The notes: a model not told the origin generated them from the sequence alone. 64,000 bases of DNA from Uliginosibacterium paludis (GCF_039631355.1 NZ_JBDIVF010000006.1:113264-177263), one strand, 5' to 3'; positions 43,258 through 51,793 are shown, numbered from the stretch's first letter. Program-made: numbers and translations.

Positions 43258-43295
43258 AAAAGAAAACGCCCGCACAGGAGGATCCTGTCCGGGCG
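43258..43295 (-). terminator. Intrinsic terminator of the small cupin-like/DUF2917-like gene
   Basis: On the minus strand a 13-bp stem with one mismatch (43267-43279 with 43283-43295) precedes a T-rich run (complement of 43258-43266). It ends the leftward gene at 43363-43713 and insulates it from the GntR operon. Confidence 0.8.
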
Positions 43296-43362
43296 TGTCC
43301 GCACGCTTGTCGGGCATCGTGCGCCGGAATGGCGCTTCCGGTTTCGAGCCTCGGCCTGAGTC

Positions 43363-43713
43363 TCAGGCGTTGGCGTTCAGCGGCCGCGGCCGCAGCTGTG
43401 CGCGCACCCAGGCGAGCAGCTGCGCCAGCACGCCGCTGTGCTCCGGCGCGAGTTCCACGCGCAGGCGGGCGCCTTCGATGCCGGCCTGGACGAGGATCCA
43501 GCCGCTGGACTCCACCGCGCCCATGTCGCCCTGATGCAGACCCTGGCAGATCTGGATCGGTGCGCCACCGGCCCAGCCAATCGTCTGGGTGAAGAGCGCG
43601 CTGCCGGCCTGGCAGGCCACGCGGGTCCGCGCGCCGGCGTGGATGGTGTAGCTCATGCCGGGTTCGATATCGATGCGCTGGAGGATGGGGCTGGATTCGA
43701 TCCTGTAGTTCAT
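43363..43713 (-). CDS. Small beta-rich protein, possibly DUF2917-like
   Basis: This 116-residue protein consists mainly of short beta-strand-like segments (MSYTIHAGARTRVACQAGSA, GWILVQAGIEGARLRVE). It resembles DUF2917-type single-domain proteins only loosely. The ATG at 43713 has a GGAG site. It is divergent from a MocR-type regulator 184 bp away, and repeated GATACAG motifs lie between, so it may be that regulator's target. Function is unknown. Confidence 0.55.
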   Translation of the reverse strand: MNYRIESSPILQRIDIEPGMSYTIHAGARTRVACQAGSALFTQTIGWAGGAPIQICQGLHQGDMGAVESSGWILVQAGIEGARLRVELAPEHSGVLAQLLAWVRAQLRPRPLNANA

Positions 43714-43808
43714 GATGGTGCTCCGCTGTGTTCGGAATGTCTGTCGATGGATGAAGCTTAGGCTTCGCACCGGGGCTCCGGCAGGCACAGGGGCAGGGAA
43801 CAGGAACC

Positions 43809-43876
43809 GATACAGCGGCTGCGCGCTCCATCTGTTATGGTTCCAGTGACGGACTTCTGTATCTGTTTCGATACAG
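43809..43876. promoter_or_regulatory. Repeated GATACAG sites between the MocR gene and its divergent neighbour
   Basis: GATACAG occurs at 43809-43815 and 43870-43876, and its reverse complement CTGTATC at 43857-43863. The latter two form a 7-bp inverted repeat with a 6-nt spacer. MocR/PdxR-type regulators often bind such repeats in divergent promoters. Confidence 0.5.
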
Positions 43877-43897
43877 CCTCAGGAAAGACGATCAGGC

Positions 43898-45352
43898 ATG
43901 GACAACACACAGGACACCGGCCCGCTCTACATGAAGCTCGCCGGGCATTATCTCGGCGCGATCCAGTCGGGCGCGCTGACGCCGGGCGAGCGCATGCCTT
44001 CGGTGCGCGACCTCACCCGCCTGCACAAGGTCAGCCTCTCCACCGCGGTGCAGGCCTGCCATTATCTGGAGGACAAGGGCTGGCTCGAAGCGCGGCCGCG
44101 CTCGGGCTACTTCGTGCGCCGGCCGCAGCGGGCCGCCCTGCCGCCCAGCAGCGAGCCGGCCCGGGTCGCGCCGATCGACGCGACGCAATACCTCGGCATC
44201 CATGAGCGGGTGTCGGAGTTCATCGCCAGCAGCGAGCTGTATCCCACGCGCTTCAACTTCGCCAACGCCTACGCCTCCAGCGATGCCTATCCCGCCAGCG
44301 CGCTGATGCGGGCGGCCCAGCAGGCGCTGCGCGACCAGCCCGAGATGCTGGTCAATCCGGTGCCCATGCACGGCCACGCGGCCTTCCGCAGCGTGCTGGC
44401 GCGCCGGGCGCTCGAGCGCGGCATGCGGCTCACCGCCGATGACATCGTGGTCACCCATGGCTGCACCGAAGCGATGAATCTCGCGCTGCGTGCGGTGACC
44501 CGGCCGGGCGACCGGGTGGCGGTGGAGTCGCCGACCTTCTTCGGCCTGCTGCAGATCCTGCAGAGCCTGGGCCTGCAGTGCATCGAGATTCCCACCAGCC
44601 CGCAGACCGGCATATCGGTCGAGGCGCTGTCGCTCGCCTTCGATACCTATTCCGACATCCGCGCGGTGGTGGTGGTGCCGGACTTCCAGAATCCGCTCGG
44701 CTGCGTGATGCCCGACGAAAACAAGGCCGCGCTGGTGAGTCTCTGCGCGGAGCGTGAAGTGGCCCTGGTCGAGGACGACACCTATGCCGCGCTGGGCGAC
44801 GACGAGGAGCCGCTGCGCGCGCTGAAGTCCTGGGACGAGACCGGCGGCGTGATCCACTGTGCTTCGCTGCACAAGACGCTCGCGCCCGGCATGCGCCTGG
44901 GCTGGATTTCCGGCGGTCGCTGGCACAAGCGGATCCGCATGTTGAAGTATGCGCAGAGCCGGCCGAATGACCCGCTCTCGCAGGTGGCGGTGGCGGAATA
45001 CATGAGCAGCGGTGCCTTCGACCGCCATCTCTCGCGCTTGCGCAAGCTCCTGCGCGGCCGGCGCGAGCAGGTGGCCGAGAGCATCGCGCGGCATTTCCCG
45101 GAGGGCACCCGGCTCACCCTGCCGCGCGGCGGCATGCTGCTCTGGGTGGAGCTGCCGGCGCCGCTGCGTGGCCAGACAGTGTTCGAGACCGCCTTGCGCG
45201 AAGGCGTGCGGGTGGCGCCCGGGCATATCTTTACCAATTCCGACCGCTACAACCACTACCTGCGCATCAACAGCAGCTTGCCCTTCACGCCGGAGGCCGA
45301 CCGCGCGCTGCAGCGACTGGCTGCCATCGTCCGGGAGCAGGCCGGCTTGTAG
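43898..45352 (+). CDS. MocR-type regulator (GntR winged helix fused to aminotransferase-like domain)
   Basis: This 484-residue protein has an N-terminal GntR helix-turn-helix (GALTPGERMPSVRDLTRLHK, SLSTAVQACHYLEDKGWLEA) followed by a fold-type I aminotransferase domain. The PLP-lysine region is SLHKTLAPGMRLGWISGG, and VVVVPDFQNPLGCVMPDENK matches the family. MocR proteins use PLP as an effector rather than catalysing transamination. It may control the divergent small gene via the GATACAG sites. It lies alone on the plus strand. Confidence 0.9.
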   Translation: MDNTQDTGPLYMKLAGHYLGAIQSGALTPGERMPSVRDLTRLHKVSLSTAVQACHYLEDKGWLEARPRSGYFVRRPQRAALPPSSEPARVAPIDATQYLGIHERVSEFIASSELYPTRFNFANAYASSDAYPASALMRAAQQALRDQPEMLVNPVPMHGHAAFRSVLARRALERGMRLTADDIVVTHGCTEAMNLALRAVTRPGDRVAVESPTFFGLLQILQSLGLQCIEIPTSPQTGISVEALSLAFDTYSDIRAVVVVPDFQNPLGCVMPDENKAALVSLCAEREVALVEDDTYAALGDDEEPLRALKSWDETGGVIHCASLHKTLAPGMRLGWISGGRWHKRIRMLKYAQSRPNDPLSQVAVAEYMSSGAFDRHLSRLRKLLRGRREQVAESIARHFPEGTRLTLPRGGMLLWVELPAPLRGQTVFETALREGVRVAPGHIFTNSDRYNHYLRINSSLPFTPEADRALQRLAAIVREQAGL

Positions 45353-45424
45353 CGGTTTTACCCCGACTGGATCTTCATTGCCTCGCTGAACGGCGCTGAA
45401 CGCCGGGCTTTTCCAGAATCGACG

Positions 45425-45443
45425 CCCTGAATCTTCATCAGGG
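45425..45443 (+). promoter_or_regulatory. Hairpin that would sequester the ribosome site of the following gene
   Basis: CCCTGA (45425-45430) and TCAGGG (45438-45443) can pair around a 7-nt loop. The right arm overlaps the AGGGAG ribosome site of the TTG-start gene at 45451. Folding would mask the site, so translation could be structure-controlled. Confidence 0.4.
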
Positions 45444-45450
45444 AGTCATC

Positions 45451-46890
45451 TTGAAACTCAGTCGTCTCGCCGCATTCCTGATCCTTGCCGCAGGCCTCGC
45501 CGCGCAGGGACACGCCGCCACGCAGAAGCCCGCCGGCCAGGGTTGTGACCGGCCACCGCCGCCTCCGGCCGGCGCGCAATCCGCACCTGCCGGCGAGCGC
45601 CCGCCCGGCCCGCCACCCGGCGAGGGCAAGGAGCGCGCGCCGGGTTGCGGCCCTGCTGCCGGAGCGGATGGCATGCCGCCACCGCCGCCGGACGCGGCTG
45701 CGGGCAAGGCGGAGATCCGCGCCGAGCACGTGCTGGCGGGCGGCAATGCCGTCTGGGCCCAGCGCGAGTTCGCCACCCGGGCGGCAGACACCAGCGCGGT
45801 GCTGGCGACCCGGGGTGCGAAGCTCGCGCTCAACCAGATCAGCGTGCGCAAGGATGGCAATACCTCGTCCTTCGACGCGTCCAGCTTCCTCGGCATGAAC
45901 GCGGCGCTGCTGGCCAACGAGGGGGCGGCCTTGAGCGTGAAGGACGGCCACGTCCTGGCGACCGGCAGCGGCGCCAACGGCGCCTTTGCGCACGGCAGCG
46001 GCGCCTCGGTGCGGCTCGAGCATGTGGAAATCCGCGCCACCGGCGACAACGCACACGGCGTGATGGTGGCAGGCGGCGGCACGATGACGCTCAATGAGGT
46101 GAGCATCTTCACCTCGGCCCAGCGCAGCGCGGCGATCGCGACGGATCGTGGCGGTGGCACGGTGCGGGTGAAGGGCGGCAGCTGGCGCACGACGGGCAGG
46201 ACCTCGCCGGTGCTCTATTCCACGGGAATGCTGGACGTGAATGGCGGCGAAGGCAGCGCGGGGGATTCGGAAGCCATCGTCATCGAAGGCAGCAATTCGG
46301 TGAGTCTGACCGGCACCGAGCTGAGCGGCGCACGCAATGGCGCCATGATCTACCAGAGTTTTTCGGGCGACGCCCAGGGCCAGCACGGGCGCCTTGCCAT
46401 GCTGGGCGGCGCGCTGCGGGCTGCCAGCGGGCCACTCTTTTTCGTGACCAATGCGAGTGCGGACGTGGAGGTGCGCGGCAGCACGCTGGAAGCTGTCTCC
46501 GGGGTGCTGGCCGAGGCGCGGGCGGATCGCTGGGGTCGCAAGGGTGCCAACGGAGGCCATCTGGCCTTGCGGGTGGCCGAGCAGACCGTGCAGGGCCGCC
46601 TGCTGACCGACACGCTGAGCGACATCCGCCTGAGTCTGGAGCAGGGGGCGAACTGGACCGGCAGCGCGAAGGGGAAAGTCTCTGTGCAGCTGGGCGAGAA
46701 GGCTGTCTGGACGCTGGATGGCAATACCGAGGTCCAGGCGCTCAAGGGCGCCGATTGCGAGTCCGGCACCTGCCGCAACATTCGCGGCAAGGGCCATGTG
46801 CTGCGTTACGACGTGGTGGCTAATGCCTGGGCGGCCGGCCGCAGCTTCGCGCTGGAGGGGGGCGGCGAGCTGAAGCCGGCACTGCCCTGA
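45451..46890 (+). CDS. Exported Pro-rich, beta-helix-like repeat protein
   Basis: This 479-residue protein starts at a TTG with an AGGGAG site at 7 nt. It has a signal peptide (LAAFLILAAGLAAQGHA), a Pro/Gly-rich segment (about 25-80), then short repeating strand-turn units (SVRKDGNTSSFDASSFLGMN, VEIRATGDNAHGVMVAGGGT, GSGANGAFAHGSGASVRLEH) like the passenger part of pertactin-type autotransporters. No barrel domain is present, so it may be periplasmic or secreted by another route. Function is unknown; adhesin-like surface use is a guess. Confidence 0.65.
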   Translation: MKLSRLAAFLILAAGLAAQGHAATQKPAGQGCDRPPPPPAGAQSAPAGERPPGPPPGEGKERAPGCGPAAGADGMPPPPPDAAAGKAEIRAEHVLAGGNAVWAQREFATRAADTSAVLATRGAKLALNQISVRKDGNTSSFDASSFLGMNAALLANEGAALSVKDGHVLATGSGANGAFAHGSGASVRLEHVEIRATGDNAHGVMVAGGGTMTLNEVSIFTSAQRSAAIATDRGGGTVRVKGGSWRTTGRTSPVLYSTGMLDVNGGEGSAGDSEAIVIEGSNSVSLTGTELSGARNGAMIYQSFSGDAQGQHGRLAMLGGALRAASGPLFFVTNASADVEVRGSTLEAVSGVLAEARADRWGRKGANGGHLALRVAEQTVQGRLLTDTLSDIRLSLEQGANWTGSAKGKVSVQLGEKAVWTLDGNTEVQALKGADCESGTCRNIRGKGHVLRYDVVANAWAAGRSFALEGGGELKPALP

Positions 46891-46905
46891 GGCGGCGTCC
46901 GGCGT

Positions 46906-47871
46906 TCAGGGCATCATCTTCATGGCCCGGATCCAGGTGAGCCCTGTTTCCGGCCACACCGCGACCGGCAGCCCCTTGGTGAATTTCACCGAGAAGCCGT
47001 GCTTGCCCTGGGCAAAGATGTGCATCTCGGCCGGCACGCCGGCGCGCTTGAGCGCCTGGTAGTAGCGGATGGCGTTCTCGGTGGGCACGTCGGCGTCATC
47101 GTCCGCCAGGATCAGCAGTGTGGGCGGCGAGGCTTTGGTGACATGGCGATCCGCCGAGTAGGCCTCTTCCTGGGCACGGGTGGGCTCCGGGCCGAGCAGG
47201 GCCTTGCGGGTGTCGGCATGGCTCACGCCGGCTTCCATCGAAACCACCGGGTAGAGCAGCATCAGGAAGTCCGGCCGCGCGCTGAGCTTGTCGCTGCCGT
47301 CTACTGCGGGATACACCGTGCTGTCGAACTTCGCGCCGAGCAGGGCGGCCATGTGGCCGGCGGCCGAGAAGCCCATGAAGCCGATCCGGGCCGGGTCCAG
47401 GCCCCAGTCCTTCGCGTTGGCGCGCACCAGGCGTACCGCGCGCTGGGCGTCCTTCAGCGTCACATCACTGCGCTGCGCATGACCTTCGCCGGGCAGGCGG
47501 TAGGTCAGCACGAAGACCGTGATGCCCTGGGCGGCATAGAGGCGGGCGATCTCCACCGCCTCCTTGTCCAGCACCTCGCGCAGATAGGCGCCGCCGGGGG
47601 CGGCGATCAGTGCCGTGCCATTCGGCTTCTCGGGCACGAAGGCGATCATGTCGGGCTTCGTGATGCCCTGGATGATGCGGTCCGGGTTGTAGGGATTCTT
47701 GCTGCGCTCGGTGATCGTGGCCTGGATGGTGAGCTTTTCCGAGCCGGGTGCGCTACCCGGCCAGAGCGGAATCTGCTGGCCGTCGCGCAGCGCGGCGGCC
47801 TGGGCGAAGCCGGTGACACACAGCCCGCCCAGCAGGGCGAGCCTCAGGATATGGCGGCACAGCGCTTTCAT
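46906..47871 (-). CDS. Exported alpha/beta-hydrolase esterase (lipase/esterase, BD-FAE/acetyl-xylan-esterase-like)
   Basis: This 321-residue protein has a signal peptide (LRLALLGGLCVTGFAQA), the oxyanion region ALIAAPGGAYLREV, the nucleophile elbow GFMGFSAAGHMAALLG (GFSAG), a catalytic Asp region ILADDDADVPTENA and a His in FAQGKHGFSVKF. The ATG at 47871 has an AAGGAG site. It hydrolyses ester bonds in the periplasm or outside; the substrate is unknown. Confidence 0.85.
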   Translation of the reverse strand: MKALCRHILRLALLGGLCVTGFAQAAALRDGQQIPLWPGSAPGSEKLTIQATITERSKNPYNPDRIIQGITKPDMIAFVPEKPNGTALIAAPGGAYLREVLDKEAVEIARLYAAQGITVFVLTYRLPGEGHAQRSDVTLKDAQRAVRLVRANAKDWGLDPARIGFMGFSAAGHMAALLGAKFDSTVYPAVDGSDKLSARPDFLMLLYPVVSMEAGVSHADTRKALLGPEPTRAQEEAYSADRHVTKASPPTLLILADDDADVPTENAIRYYQALKRAGVPAEMHIFAQGKHGFSVKFTKGLPVAVWPETGLTWIRAMKMMP

Positions 47872-47974
47872 CTCTTGCTCCTTTGTTGTCAAACAAATCG
47901 CGGGAATCTGAGCGAATTATGCAAACAATGTCTGACAGCTTGGTAAGGGGCAAGACAGGGTATGTCCCTATCAT

Positions 47975-48030
47975 CGGGAGTCGGGAGTCGGGAGTCGGGA
48001 GTCGGGAGTTGGGAGTCGGGAGTCGGGTGG
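47975..48030. repeat. Tandem heptamer repeat (CGGGAGT)n
   Basis: Seven full copies of CGGGAGT (one with T for the first C) plus a degenerate eighth occupy 56 bp, ending 8 bp before the Tam stop codon. The runs of three G could form a G-quadruplex on the plus strand. Confidence 0.9.
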
Positions 48031-48037
48031 AGGGCGC

Positions 48038-48799
48038 CTAGCGACGGGCGACGAGGAAGATCCGCGGAAAGGAGAACAGCCGGCGGCCATCGCTGCGCGG
48101 CGGATAGGCCGTGTCGAGGGCGGCGAGGTAGGCCGCTTCATAGGCCGCGCGCTGGCTGGCGGGCAGGGCTTCGAGGTAAGGGCGCAGACCGGTGCCCTTG
48201 ACCCAGTCCACGATTGCGGCGGCGTCCGCCATGACGTGTTCGTAGCGGGTGTGCCAGAGCTCGACACTTCTGGCGTGCGGCGCCAGCAGGTCGTAGTAGT
48301 GCCCCGCCTGCAGCACGCGCGGCCCCTGTCGCACGGTCTGCAGCGCCTCTGACCACGGCCCCGGCAGATTGCGCATCCAGGCGTGGCTGGGCTCGTCGAA
48401 GTTGTCGGGCATCTGGATCGCCAGCACGCCACCGGGGGCGAGCAGGCCGAAGAGCCGGGGCAGGAGCGCGGGGTGATCGGGCAGCCACTGCAGCACGGCG
48501 TTGGCGAAGATGAGGTCCGGCGCGCGGGCCGGCGTCCAGCTTGCGATGTCGGCTTCGAGCCAGTGGATGTCCGGCCTGTCCAGCCGGGCGCGGGCAAGCA
48601 TTTCGGGGGAGCTGTCGACGCCGGTGAGGCGTGCCTGCGGCCAGCGCTCATGCAAGAGCGCGGTGGAGTTGCCGGGCCCGCAGCCGAGGTCGACGACCTC
48701 GGCCGGGGCTTCCAGCGGCACCCGGGCCAGCAGTTCGCGGGCCGGCCGGGTGCGCTCATCGGCGAATTTCAGGTATTGCCTGTCGTCCCAGACCGGCAT
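48038..48799 (-). CDS. tam: Trans-aconitate 2-methyltransferase
   Basis: This 253-residue enzyme transfers a methyl group from SAM to trans-aconitate, a by-product of the TCA cycle. It closely resembles E. coli Tam: YLKFADERTRPARELLARVP, DLGCGPGNSTALLHERWP (SAM motif I), DLIFANAVLQWLPDH, MPDNFDEPSHAWMR and AIVDWVKGTGLRPYLE. The ATG at 48799 has an AGGAGG site. Its stop lies next to a tandem heptamer repeat. Confidence 0.94.
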   Translation of the reverse strand: MPVWDDRQYLKFADERTRPARELLARVPLEAPAEVVDLGCGPGNSTALLHERWPQARLTGVDSSPEMLARARLDRPDIHWLEADIASWTPARAPDLIFANAVLQWLPDHPALLPRLFGLLAPGGVLAIQMPDNFDEPSHAWMRNLPGPWSEALQTVRQGPRVLQAGHYYDLLAPHARSVELWHTRYEHVMADAAAIVDWVKGTGLRPYLEALPASQRAAYEAAYLAALDTAYPPRSDGRRLFSFPRIFLVARR

Positions 48800-48858
48800 G
48801 GCGGCGTCCTCCTGGCGCAAAGCCCCGAGCTTACGCCGCCCCGGCCGTGGCCGCGCCC

Positions 48859-49779
48859 TCAGGCCGCCGGGAACTTCTCGCGCCAGTGGCGGGCGATGTC
48901 GACACGGCGGGTGACCCAGACCCGATCGTGTTTCTCGATGTGATCCAGAAAGTCGATCAGGGCTTTCATGCGGCCCGGCCGGCCGAGCAGGCGGCAGTGC
49001 ATGCCGATGCTCATCATCTTCGGGCAGTCTTCGCCCTCGGCGTAGAGCACGTCGAAGGTGTCACGCAGGTAGGTGAAGAAGTCCGCCCCTTGCGAGAAGC
49101 CCTGGGGCAGGCCGAAGCGCATGTCATTGGTGTCCATCGTGTAGGGCACGATGAGCTGCTGCACTGTTTCGCCATCGGTTTTCTTCACCGGCATCCAGAA
49201 CGGCAGGTCGTCACCGTAGTAGTCGCTGTCGTAGAGGAAGCCACCGTAGTCGGCCACCAGCCGGTGGGTGTTGGGCGAATCACGGCCGGTGTACCAGCCC
49301 AGCGCGCGTTCGCCGGTGAGCCGCTCGATGATCTCCATGCCGATCTTCATGTGCTCGCGCTCGGTCGCCTCATCGATGGTCTGGTAGTTGATCCAGCGCC
49401 AGCCATGACAAGCGATTTCATGCCCCAGCTCGCGGAAGGCGGCGGTCAGCTCGGGGTGCCGGGCGAGCGCCATCGACACGCCGAACACCGTGAGCGGCAG
49501 GCCGCGTTTCTCGAACTCGCGCAGGATGCGCCACACACCCGCCCGCGAGCCGTATTCATAGATCGACTCCATGCTCAGATGGCGATCCGGAAAGGCCGGC
49601 GGGTTGAACATTTCGGAGAGGAACTGCTCGCTGCCCGCGTCACCGTGCAGCACGCTGTTCTCGCCGCCTTCCTCGTAATTGAGCACGAACTGGACGGCGA
49701 TTTTCGCCTGCCCCGGCCACTGGGCCTGGGGCAGGTGGCGGCCGTAGCCGACGAGGTCACGCGGGTAGCCGGCACTCAT
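48859..49779 (-). CDS. puuE: Allantoinase, polysaccharide-deacetylase-type
   Basis: This 306-residue enzyme opens the hydantoin ring of allantoin to give allantoate. It belongs to the metal-independent PuuE group: AGYPRDLVGYGRHLPQAQWP, VQFVLNYEEGGENSVLHGDA, ALGWYTGRDSPNTHRLVADYGGFLYDSDYYGDDLPFW begins at about residue 160. Length fits the family. It starts 1 bp after the urate hydroxylase stop with a GGAG site, so the two genes are co-expressed. Confidence 0.93.
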   Translation of the reverse strand: MSAGYPRDLVGYGRHLPQAQWPGQAKIAVQFVLNYEEGGENSVLHGDAGSEQFLSEMFNPPAFPDRHLSMESIYEYGSRAGVWRILREFEKRGLPLTVFGVSMALARHPELTAAFRELGHEIACHGWRWINYQTIDEATEREHMKIGMEIIERLTGERALGWYTGRDSPNTHRLVADYGGFLYDSDYYGDDLPFWMPVKKTDGETVQQLIVPYTMDTNDMRFGLPQGFSQGADFFTYLRDTFDVLYAEGEDCPKMMSIGMHCRLLGRPGRMKALIDFLDHIEKHDRVWVTRRVDIARHWREKFPAA

Positions 49780-49780
49780 C

Positions 49781-50998
49781 TCATTTCGCTCCTGCTGCAT
49801 ACCAGGCGGCGATGCGCGCGCGCTCGTCGTCGGTCATCTTGGTCATGTTGGCAAGCGGCATGTTCTTGAGCTGCACTGCACGCTCATAGATGCGCTGGGC
49901 ATGCTGCTTGACGCGCTCCGGCGTGTCGAGCATCACGCCCATCTGTGCCACCGGCATGATCGTGGGATGCTCGGCATGGCAGCCGGAACAGCGCTCGACC
50001 GCGATCTTCGTGATCTCGTCCAGCGTCGGTGCGGCAGGCGCCGTGCTGGCCGCCGTGCCGGAGGCAGGTGCCACCGCTTGCGGATGCGGCTTGGGCGCAA
50101 TCCACACCAGCACGCCCAGGATGATCGCCATGCCGACGATGGGGAACTCCCAGCGGTACACGCCCTTGTGACGCAGGTTGAAGAAGTGGCGGATCAGCAC
50201 CGCGCCCAGCATGATCAGGATCAGCACCGCCCAGGCATGCGGGTGGCTGTAGGTGCTGGCGTAGTGGTTGCTGATCATCGCGAACAGCACCGGCAGCGTG
50301 AGGTAGTTGTTGTGGTAGCTGCGCTGCTTGGCGCGCTTGCCCCAGATCGCCGGTACTTCGCCGCCCTGCTTCATGACGGCCACCTGCCGGCGCTGTGCCG
50401 GGATGATCCAGAAGAACACGTTGGCGCTCATCGTGGTGGCGATCATCGCGCCCACATGGATGTAGGCCGCGCGGCCAGCCAGCAGATGGGTCAGCGTGAA
50501 GGCCACGAGCGTCACGAAGGCCACATACAGCACGGCGAACAGCAGCTGGCTGCGCTCGATGAGCAGACGGGCGAGCTGGTCATACACGACCCAGCCGATC
50601 ACCAGCGTGGCGATGCCGATGCCCACCGACTGGGCCGGCGTGATCGACGAGACGGACGGATCGACCATGAAGGTCGCGGCCTGGAAGTAGTACATCACCG
50701 AGATCAGCAGGAAGCCGGTGATCCAGGTGGTGTAGCTCGGCCAGAAGAAGAAGTGCAGGTCTTCCGGCAGATGCTTCGGGGTGTTGGCGTATTTCTGCGG
50801 ATTGTAGAAACCGCCGCCGTGCATGGCCCACAGCTCGCCGCCCACACCGTCCTCGATCAGCTTCGGATCGGTTGGCGGCTTCAGGCTGTTGTCCAGCCAG
50901 ACGAAGTAGAACGACGCGCCGATCCAGGCAATGCCCACGATCAGGTGAAGCCAGCGCAGCAGCATGCTGGCGGCATCGATCAGATAAGAAAGCTCCAT
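49781..50998 (-). CDS. puuD: Urate hydroxylase PuuD (membrane protein with C-terminal cytochrome c)
   Basis: This 405-residue membrane enzyme oxidises urate to 5-hydroxyisourate. It has about eight TM segments (RWLHLIVGIAWIGASFYFVW, WITGFLLISVMYYF and others), matching the PuuD family, and a C-terminal haem c domain with CSGCH and a distal Met region. It uses an electron chain instead of O2-dependent uricase. The ATG at 50998 has an AGGAG site; upstream codons are open only by composition. It heads the two-gene puuD-puuE unit. Confidence 0.94.
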   Translation of the reverse strand: MELSYLIDAASMLLRWLHLIVGIAWIGASFYFVWLDNSLKPPTDPKLIEDGVGGELWAMHGGGFYNPQKYANTPKHLPEDLHFFFWPSYTTWITGFLLISVMYYFQAATFMVDPSVSSITPAQSVGIGIATLVIGWVVYDQLARLLIERSQLLFAVLYVAFVTLVAFTLTHLLAGRAAYIHVGAMIATTMSANVFFWIIPAQRRQVAVMKQGGEVPAIWGKRAKQRSYHNNYLTLPVLFAMISNHYASTYSHPHAWAVLILIMLGAVLIRHFFNLRHKGVYRWEFPIVGMAIILGVLVWIAPKPHPQAVAPASGTAASTAPAAPTLDEITKIAVERCSGCHAEHPTIMPVAQMGVMLDTPERVKQHAQRIYERAVQLKNMPLANMTKMTDDERARIAAWYAAGAK

Positions 50999-51100
50999 GT
51001 GTACTGCTCCTGACAAACCGGGCGCCTTTTGACGCGGCCCCCGCACGACCCGGCTCAACCCGATTTCGTCGTGCACGTGTTCTTGCCGGGCATCCGGCTA

Positions 51101-51305
51101 CTGCGCGCCCCGATCCTGCGACTGCGATGCTCGCCGTACTCGAGTACGGCTGCGCTTCTCGTCACAGCCTCGGGCCGCTCGCTACGCCGGCTGCCCGGCA
51201 AGCAAAGGGGCGGGAAGCTGCTGCGCGCCCGATCCTGTGACTGCGATGCTCACCGTACCCGAGTACGGCTGTGTTTCTCCTCGCAGCCTCGAGGCGCTCG
51301 CTACG
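51101..51305. repeat. Pair of 85-86-bp diverged direct repeats with palindromic cores
   Basis: Copy 1 (51101-51186) and copy 2 (51221-51305) share most bases in order, including CTGCGCGCCC, GACTGCGATGCTC and CGCTCGCTACG. Copy 1 has a perfect 16-bp palindrome at 51134-51149 (CCGTACTCGAGTACGG); copy 2 carries one changed pair. The layout suggests a dispersed intergenic repeat family. Confidence 0.8.
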
Positions 51306-51381
51306 CTTCCCGCTTCCTTTGCTTCATTCCTGCAAAATCATTCAACCTGTTTTCAGGCATGACCCACCATTACACTGATTG

Positions 51382-51443
51382 CAGCACCCAGCACCCAGCA
51401 CCCAGCACCCAGCACCCAGCACCCAGCACCCAGCACCCAGCAC
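51382..51443. repeat. Tandem heptamer repeat (CAGCACC)n
   Basis: Eight full copies of CAGCACC (51382-51437) plus a six-base partial copy form a perfect tandem array next to the uraH stop codon. On the minus strand it reads as GGGTGCT units with G-triplets. It is not a CRISPR: there are no spacers. Confidence 0.93.
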
Positions 51444-51448
51444 TGAAT

Positions 51449-51793
51449 TTACGACCCCCGATACGTCGAATACGCCCAGGGCGAGACCAGCAGCGGCACA
51501 TGGTAGTGGCCGGCCGGGTCGGCGATGCCGAAGGCGAGGCTGACCTGGTCGAGGAAAGGGGGCTCCGGCAGCGTGAGGCCGCGGCTTCTGAAATAGGGGG
51601 CGACGTCGAAGACCAGCGTGTAGCGGCCGGGTTCGAGTTCGCCCGAGAGCAGCGGTGCGTCGCTGCGGCCGTCGGCATTGGTCGCGCCGGTGATGATCGC
51701 GTCGCGGCTTCCCTCGCGGAAAAGCGCGAAACGCATGCCGGCTGCGGGACAGCCGTGTGCGGTATCCAGTACGTGGGTGCTGAGGCGGCCCAT
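51449..51793 (-). CDS. uraH: 5-hydroxyisourate hydrolase (transthyretin-like)
   Basis: This 114-residue enzyme converts 5-hydroxyisourate to OHCU. It has the family features GRLSTHVLDTAHGCPA (active-site His), the central strand RYTLVFDVAPYF and the signature end YHVPLLVSPWAYSTYRGS. The start is placed at the second ATG (51793), which has an AGGAG site at 9-10 nt; the first ATG (51802) is too close to it. It ends beside the heptamer array. Confidence 0.95.
   Translation of the reverse strand: MGRLSTHVLDTAHGCPAAGMRFALFREGSRDAIITGATNADGRSDAPLLSGELEPGRYTLVFDVAPYFRSRGLTLPEPPFLDQVSLAFGIADPAGHYHVPLLVSPWAYSTYRGS

Larger units (their letters stand above)
50999..51448. other. Repeat-rich intergenic region upstream of puuD
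   Basis: No convincing gene is present. The region holds an 86-bp direct repeat pair (51101-51305) and a heptamer tandem repeat (51382-51443), both listed separately. The puuD promoter must lie here, probably close to 51000-51090. Confidence 0.6.

Noticed and set aside
47975..51443. CRISPR-like repeats.
   Set aside because: Both arrays are uninterrupted 7-bp tandem repeats with no spacers, and no cas genes are present.
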